Source: Myxococcales bacterium
GTDB taxonomy: Bacteria; Myxococcota_A; UBA9160; SMWR01
Reading direction: 5' to 3'
Length of the DNA stretch: 7,942 bases
NCBI GenBank assembly: GCA_022572485.1
Contig: JACZVU010000123.1
Span: 1-7,942, forward strand
Position numbers and translations under genes: made by a program. Below, piece after piece: positions 4,297-7,942 of this stretch; within the stretch, counting starts at the first letter, position 1; every line of letters begins with the position of its first letter. The notes below the pieces were generated by a model, which saw only the letters and a program-made list of their open reading frames with translations, had not been told where the DNA came from and did not search any database.

Positions 4297-6486
4297 ATGG
4301 GCTCTGTAGCCATGCATTTCCACCGTTCGGTCAGAGTCGTTCTTGCGACCGCGATATGGGGTCTCGTCTTCGCAGCGGGCCCATCGCCATCGCTCGCCCG
4401 GACCGATCCCAGCGCTGCCGATGCGGTCCGCGCGGATTCGGACAACGCGTACCAAGCGCTGATGGCGGATATCGCTTCGGCGTTGGGCCACGTTTTCGAG
4501 CCCACCGAACAAGAGCCGGCACCGGGGCCCGAGTCCAGAGCTGAAACGCAGACCGCTTCCCCGCTGGCGAGCGCAACCGCTCCACCTCCCTCACGCTCGA
4601 AAACCCTTCGCGAGCGGATCGAATCCGGGATGAATCAGATCCGCGCATGGTCCGTGCACCTCACCCCTGCAGAGCCCGATCAGATCATCACCGATCTGCG
4701 TAAGAGAAACTGGACGCGCAACCTCGAGATCGCTCTTCTCAACCTGCTCTTCGCAGTGCTCATCGGGCTGGTCACCATCCGAAAGATTCGCGGGTGTGGC
4801 GACATGTCGGTGAGCATCCACTATCCCGCAGATCTGCGCGGAGCTTTCAACGTCCGCGTCTCGAAGCGAAAAGCACCGATCTCCCATCAGCAGTTCGCAA
4901 AGGCGACGGATCCAGACTGCGCCAGACGGGAGGCGAGCGCGGCATCTCGCTTCGAGCACACCATGGTGGCCCGGGAGACGCGCTTCTGGGGCCTGCAGGC
5001 GCGAAGCTACGTCGTGATGGTCTACGGCTACCTACAGCCCCTCGATGGCGAGAAGATCCTCTCCACCCACCTCGTCGAACAGAAGGTGCGGATCCGCCGC
5101 GGTCACACCGAGCGCCTCGACTTCGACTTCCACCCAAGCGAGTGCACGCTCGACGTCAATGTCGTCTGGGAACGCCACCCCGTGACAGATGCCCTCGTCG
5201 CGATTCGCGGCGCTCCGGGGTCCCTACGCTACGCGCGTGGAGCCGCGGCTCGCCTTGCGTTGACGCGCGGAACCCACGTTCTGGTGGTCGGAAGCGGAGA
5301 TCGGGTGGCAGAGCACCCCATCGATATCACGTCCTACCAGCCGATTAGCATGGAGATCGACCTCGGGAACCGGAAGCAGATTCTCTTCAGCGGTTGCCCT
5401 CCGGCCGTCGAGCCGTACCTGCACGGAGACCTGGCCGCCACAGCGCGGATTCTCGAACGCGACGGGCAAGAGAAGGTCGCGCACCTGATCCTCGCGCGGC
5501 TCCACCACGAACGAGGCCAGAACGAGACCGCAGCCGAACACTACGAGGCGTGTGGGTGCCCGCTCGAAGCCGCCGAAATCCACGGAGCCCTCAATCGATT
5601 CGCCCGGGCCGCTGAACTCTTCGAGGAAGCCGGAGAGTCCGCACGCGCGGGCGAGATGTGGCGTGCGGATGGCCAGCATTCCAGGGCCGGTGAAGCCTAC
5701 GAACGAGTAAACCGATTGGACACCGCGGTGGATTGCTACCGCGAAGCCGAGGACATTTCGCGCTGGACGGCAGCCCTGGACCGCCAGGGCCTCCCCTTCG
5801 AAGCGGCCCAGATCGCGGTCGATCGCAACGATTGGGAACGCGCGATCAGAAGCCTGCAGCAGGTCCCTCACTCGGACCCGAACTACGTAACCGCGAGCAA
5901 CCTGCTGGTCGACGCCTACCAGCGCGTCGGTCACATCGACTTCGCGCTGAACAAGATCGAAGAGTTGGTAAACGCGGAGGGCATCGAGGCGGCTCCGCTC
6001 GAATTTTGCGATCGCCTCGCGCAGTTGTTGGAGGAGAACGGGCAGTTCGATCGCTCGATCAACGCCCTGGAGACCCTGCGCCGGCGCAGTGCCGACTATC
6101 CGAACATTTCGACCCGTATCGAGGCGCTGAAGAAGCGAGCGAATGAAGAAGCCACGACCGGAGTAATACCCGCTGTTAAAGACGCGTTTGGAGAGGGTTT
6201 TCGCTATGAGATCCTCACCGAGCTGGGCCGCGCCGATTGCGGGTCCGCTGTGAAAGAGCTTGAGCTCAACGTCGAGATTGTGTTTCTCGAAGATTCCCAT
6301 ATCCGCAGCGACAAAGTTCGGCCCCTGTTCCGCGATCGGCATGTATGCCACGCGGATCTTCTTCATCTGGGCCTGTGTTACTCCGGCTGGCGCGAGTGCC
6401 AGCAGCATTACAGCCATTGCCAGAGTGAGCACTGGCAACGACACCTCGATTATCCTTCTAGCCATTTCAGCCTCCTCTCTTCGTAA
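4297..6486 (+). CDS. Signal/anchor, TPR-repeat protein with truncated C-terminal Ser/Thr kinase domain
   Basis: The native part runs to about residue 646 (position 6234). It has an N-terminal hydrophobic export signal (about 10-35), a low-complexity Pro/Ala/Glu linker (65-105), a transmembrane helix LEIALLNLLFAVLIGLVTI (143-161) followed by basic RKIRG, a beta-rich region (170-365), and TPR-like helical repeats (about 375-615) such as HYEACGCPLEAAEIHGALNR and AAELFEEAGESARAGEMW. Then RYEILTELGRA (636-646) resembles the opening of a bacterial Ser/Thr kinase domain, but the GMG of the glycine loop and the rest are missing. The last 83 codons (6235 to the TGA at 6484) are antisense to a substrate-binding protein gene and are not native. 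ATG 4297 is preceded by AGGG 6 nt upstream; ATG 4312 is an alternative. It lies 73 nt after the DAHP synthase stop with no visible terminator. The substrate is unknown. Confidence 0.8.
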   Translation: MGSVAMHFHRSVRVVLATAIWGLVFAAGPSPSLARTDPSAADAVRADSDNAYQALMADIASALGHVFEPTEQEPAPGPESRAETQTASPLASATAPPPSRSKTLRERIESGMNQIRAWSVHLTPAEPDQIITDLRKRNWTRNLEIALLNLLFAVLIGLVTIRKIRGCGDMSVSIHYPADLRGAFNVRVSKRKAPISHQQFAKATDPDCARREASAASRFEHTMVARETRFWGLQARSYVVMVYGYLQPLDGEKILSTHLVEQKVRIRRGHTERLDFDFHPSECTLDVNVVWERHPVTDALVAIRGAPGSLRYARGAAARLALTRGTHVLVVGSGDRVAEHPIDITSYQPISMEIDLGNRKQILFSGCPPAVEPYLHGDLAATARILERDGQEKVAHLILARLHHERGQNETAAEHYEACGCPLEAAEIHGALNRFARAAELFEEAGESARAGEMWRADGQHSRAGEAYERVNRLDTAVDCYREAEDISRWTAALDRQGLPFEAAQIAVDRNDWERAIRSLQQVPHSDPNYVTASNLLVDAYQRVGHIDFALNKIEELVNAEGIEAAPLEFCDRLAQLLEENGQFDRSINALETLRRRSADYPNISTRIEALKKRANEEATTGVIPAVKDAFGEGFRYEILTELGRADCGSAVKELELNVEIVFLEDSHIRSDKVRPLFRDRHVCHADLLHLGLCYSGWRECQQHYSHCQSEHWQRHLDYPSSHFSLLSS
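6220..6240. other. Junction between two unrelated sequences
   Basis: To the left, plus-strand codons give the kinase-like ELGRA (6220-6234). To the right, minus-strand codons give SGPAIGAAQL of a substrate-binding protein, down to 6220. The stretch GGGCCGCGCC (6225-6234) fits both genes, so the break has a short shared sequence. Both genes lose their 3' parts here, and the base composition changes within a few hundred bases. No inverted repeats, target duplication or transposase is visible. Confidence 0.75.
6220..6465 (-). CDS. ABC transporter substrate-binding protein, NMT1/SsuA-like (5' fragment)
   Basis: Only the first 82 or so codons exist. They start at ATG 6465 with a strong Shine-Dalgarno (GAGGAGG, 5 nt spacer). 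Residues 1-33 are a typical Sec signal peptide (basic MARR, hydrophobic core VLTLAMAVMLLALAPAG, cleavage near TQAQ). Then come KKIRVAYMPIAEQGP, FVAADMGIFEKHNLDVELK and FHSGPAIGAA. This is the usual N-terminal lobe of periplasmic proteins of the nitrate/sulfonate/taurine/pyrimidine-precursor group, in which the 'active mature protein is followed by GIFEKHNLDVE' pattern is common. Past about 6234 the frame stays open to 5224, but only as antisense of the TPR protein. The gene lies 117 nt downstream of the UbiD-family gene on the same strand, so they may be co-transcribed and the ligand may be an aromatic or unsaturated acid; that is inference. Confidence 0.8.
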
Positions 6487-6582
6487 ATGCGAATCCCCTT
6501 GTCGATCAGCAACTGTGAACCAAAGGAGAACTTTTCGTTAATGAATGAGCGACTGCATCCACACGTAACCTTTGGCAAACCT

Positions 6583-7942
6583 TTAAATATCCTTTTGCAA
6601 TTGATTGACCACGTCCGGTGTCAGATAATCTTCCAGGTGTATCCGCTCCAACACTTCTTTCTCTGGCAGTGCAATCTCCATGGGGCCACGTCCGGCGGGT
6701 TTTGTGCTGTCGAGGAAGATCCCCCCCACCTGAAGCGGTCGAGCCTTCGAGGAATCCTGACGGTTTGCCATGATATCACGAAAGACTGTTAGTTGCTCCG
6801 TTGAAGCGTCCACACGACTCGCAATGGAGAACCAAATAGCACTGAGATCAAACGGGTCCACGTCCTCATCCACCAAAATAAGGTTCTTAACCTTGTCGCC
6901 AAGGGCACCGAATGCATGCGCTGCAAGGCGCTGTGCCTCCCCTGGATACTGAGGGGTGTACTGCAAGACAAACGTCATAGGCGCTATGCAATTCACAGCC
7001 CGCAGGCGTGGATGGCGTCGCACAATCTCCAGGTAGACCTCCATCATCCCGGCAAAATCAAACATGATCTCATGATGGCCAGTCCAGCTGTGAAGAAAAA
7101 GTGGACTTTCCCGCATGGTAATCACCGTGGGACGAAAAACAGGCTCCTGAGTAGCCGGGGAGTAATAGCGCATAAAGTCGCTCCAGGGCCCGCACGCTTC
7201 CTTTTTGCTGAGGTGCAAATACCCCTCAATCACTACCTCAGAATCAGCCGGAATGAGAAGATCGGCCCCGAAAGTTAGCGACGGAGTCAGCCTGACAGGC
7301 TCACCGAGCAAGCCTCCAGCATAGGAATACTCATCGACGTCTAGGCCGACTTTACTGCCAGCTGCCAATGAAAACGCAGGATGATGCCCGACAACAAAAG
7401 CAACGGGCATCTCCTCGTGACCCTCGTGTTTCCAACGTTGCATGTAGCCCCACAGATGCCGGTAGTTGATGCGTGCACTGCTTACCTTAGCACCGTGCAC
7501 TAAATGTCGGTGCCAGGAACAATTATAGCGCTCGGTGTCGGGATCGCGCGCAACCGCCACGCCACATATCCATCCCGGCCGGGCATCACCGGCCTCCTTC
7601 CTGTATGCTGGCAGGCGTGTCAAATCGGCCTCTCCATCCCTCCAAGTGATTTGGGCAACTGGTGCCTCTGCACGAGGGATCACAACTGGAGCTATGGGCG
7701 TTTGTCCGCGTTTAGACGCCTCTTGCAGCACAGCCCTTGGATCAAGCGGTGTATCCATCATATCAAAGGATACGGCAATCTTTCGCCAAGTCGTCGCTTC
7801 AGAGAACACAACTGCTCCCGGCCATCGTTTCCCTTGCAGATCGGTTACATGCTGAAAGACCGCACACGGCCACCTGCTTTGCCGCTCCAGATGGTAAAGA
7901 ACAGCGCATGTCTCGCCTTCTGCCGGCGACAGCGGCCCGCGC
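6583..7942 (-). CDS. UbiD-family prenylated-FMN-dependent decarboxylase (5' end beyond window)
   Basis: UbiD enzymes (de)carboxylate aromatic or alpha,beta-unsaturated acids with prenylated FMN made by UbiX. The minus frame is open from the window edge to TAA at 6583, 452 codons; the family is usually around 450-500 residues, so only a short N-terminus is missing. The GTG at 7809 is not the true start, because in-frame residues before it, such as CAVLYHLERQ and FQHVTDLQGKRWPGAVVF, fit the family N-terminus. Visible blocks include NCSWHR (140-145, an N-x4-R cofactor/substrate pattern), PADSEVVIEG (231-240) with two glutamates, GPWSDFMRYYSP (251-262), VLQYTPQYPGEAQRLA, ILVDEDVDPFD (355-365) and GRGPMEIALP. 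G/C content is near 48%, well below the left part of the window. It is probably a catabolic paralogue rather than ubiquinone-pathway UbiD, given the adjacent transporter protein; the substrate is unknown. Confidence 0.93.
   Translation of the reverse strand, partial: RGPLSPAEGETCAVLYHLERQSRWPCAVFQHVTDLQGKRWPGAVVFSEATTWRKIAVSFDMMDTPLDPRAVLQEASKRGQTPIAPVVIPRAEAPVAQITWRDGEADLTRLPAYRKEAGDARPGWICGVAVARDPDTERYNCSWHRHLVHGAKVSSARINYRHLWGYMQRWKHEGHEEMPVAFVVGHHPAFSLAAGSKVGLDVDEYSYAGGLLGEPVRLTPSLTFGADLLIPADSEVVIEGYLHLSKKEACGPWSDFMRYYSPATQEPVFRPTVITMRESPLFLHSWTGHHEIMFDFAGMMEVYLEIVRRHPRLRAVNCIAPMTFVLQYTPQYPGEAQRLAAHAFGALGDKVKNLILVDEDVDPFDLSAIWFSIASRVDASTEQLTVFRDIMANRQDSSKARPLQVGGIFLDSTKPAGRGPMEIALPEKEVLERIHLEDYLTPDVVNQLQKDI

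Noticed and set aside
5224..6465. A 413-codon minus-strand frame starting with the substrate-binding protein signal peptide
   Set aside because: Only about the first 82 residues are protein-like for that family. The remainder is the exact antisense of the TPR protein and reads as low-complexity Arg/Val/Asp-rich sequence, so the long frame is a product of the junction.
6450..6578. A possible 42-residue minus-strand frame between the UbiD gene and the binding protein, TTG 6578 to TAA 6450, ending in GIRIYEERRLKWLEG
   Set aside because: It overlaps the binding protein start by 16 nt in a way that could suggest translational coupling, but it has no recognisable family, a weak TTG start and may be chance.

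Overview
The window looks like two unrelated pieces of DNA joined at about 6226-6234. Positions 1 to about 6230 are GC-rich (42 of 60 bases are G/C at 3841-3900, 45 of 60 at 5761-5820). The gene content there (single-subunit Elp3, a DUF4328 membrane protein, a large TPR plus Ser/Thr-kinase-type protein) suggests a myxobacterial or other deltaproteobacterial-like lineage. That placement is a weak inference. From about 6235 to the end the G/C content drops (29 of 60 at 6841-6900, 28 of 60 at 7201-7260), and the genes are catabolic: a UbiD-family decarboxylase and an ABC-transporter substrate-binding protein.

Left part: an Elp3-type radical SAM tRNA-modification gene runs leftwards off the window edge (1-1083, minus). 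Only 48 bp away, a methyltransferase gene diverges from it (1132-1935, plus) whose landmarks resemble Trm9/ALKBH8, the enzyme that acts directly after Elongator in eukaryotes. A DUF4328 membrane protein follows (1980-2771), and its stop codon is abutted by five copies of an 18-bp tandem repeat (2773-2862).

Middle part: the best hidden feature is a complete transcription attenuator for aromatic amino acid biosynthesis, at 2899-3096. It has a sigma70-like promoter, a strong Shine-Dalgarno, a 27-codon TTG-started leader peptide rich in Phe, Tyr and Trp (including Trp-Trp), a pause hairpin, a competing antiterminator and a U-tract terminator. It sits directly upstream of a class I, AroG-type DAHP synthase (3138-4223), the entry enzyme of the shikimate pathway. 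All the alternative RNA pairings can be traced base by base.

Right part: an exported or membrane-anchored TPR protein (4297 onward) ends in what looks like the start of a protein kinase domain. It is cut there and fused, head to antisense, to a 5' fragment of a substrate-binding protein gene (6220-6465, minus). Upstream of that fragment on the minus strand is the UbiD-family gene (6583 to the window end). The double truncation, the short shared sequence at the join and the composition change point to an assembly chimera or a non-homologous rearrangement.
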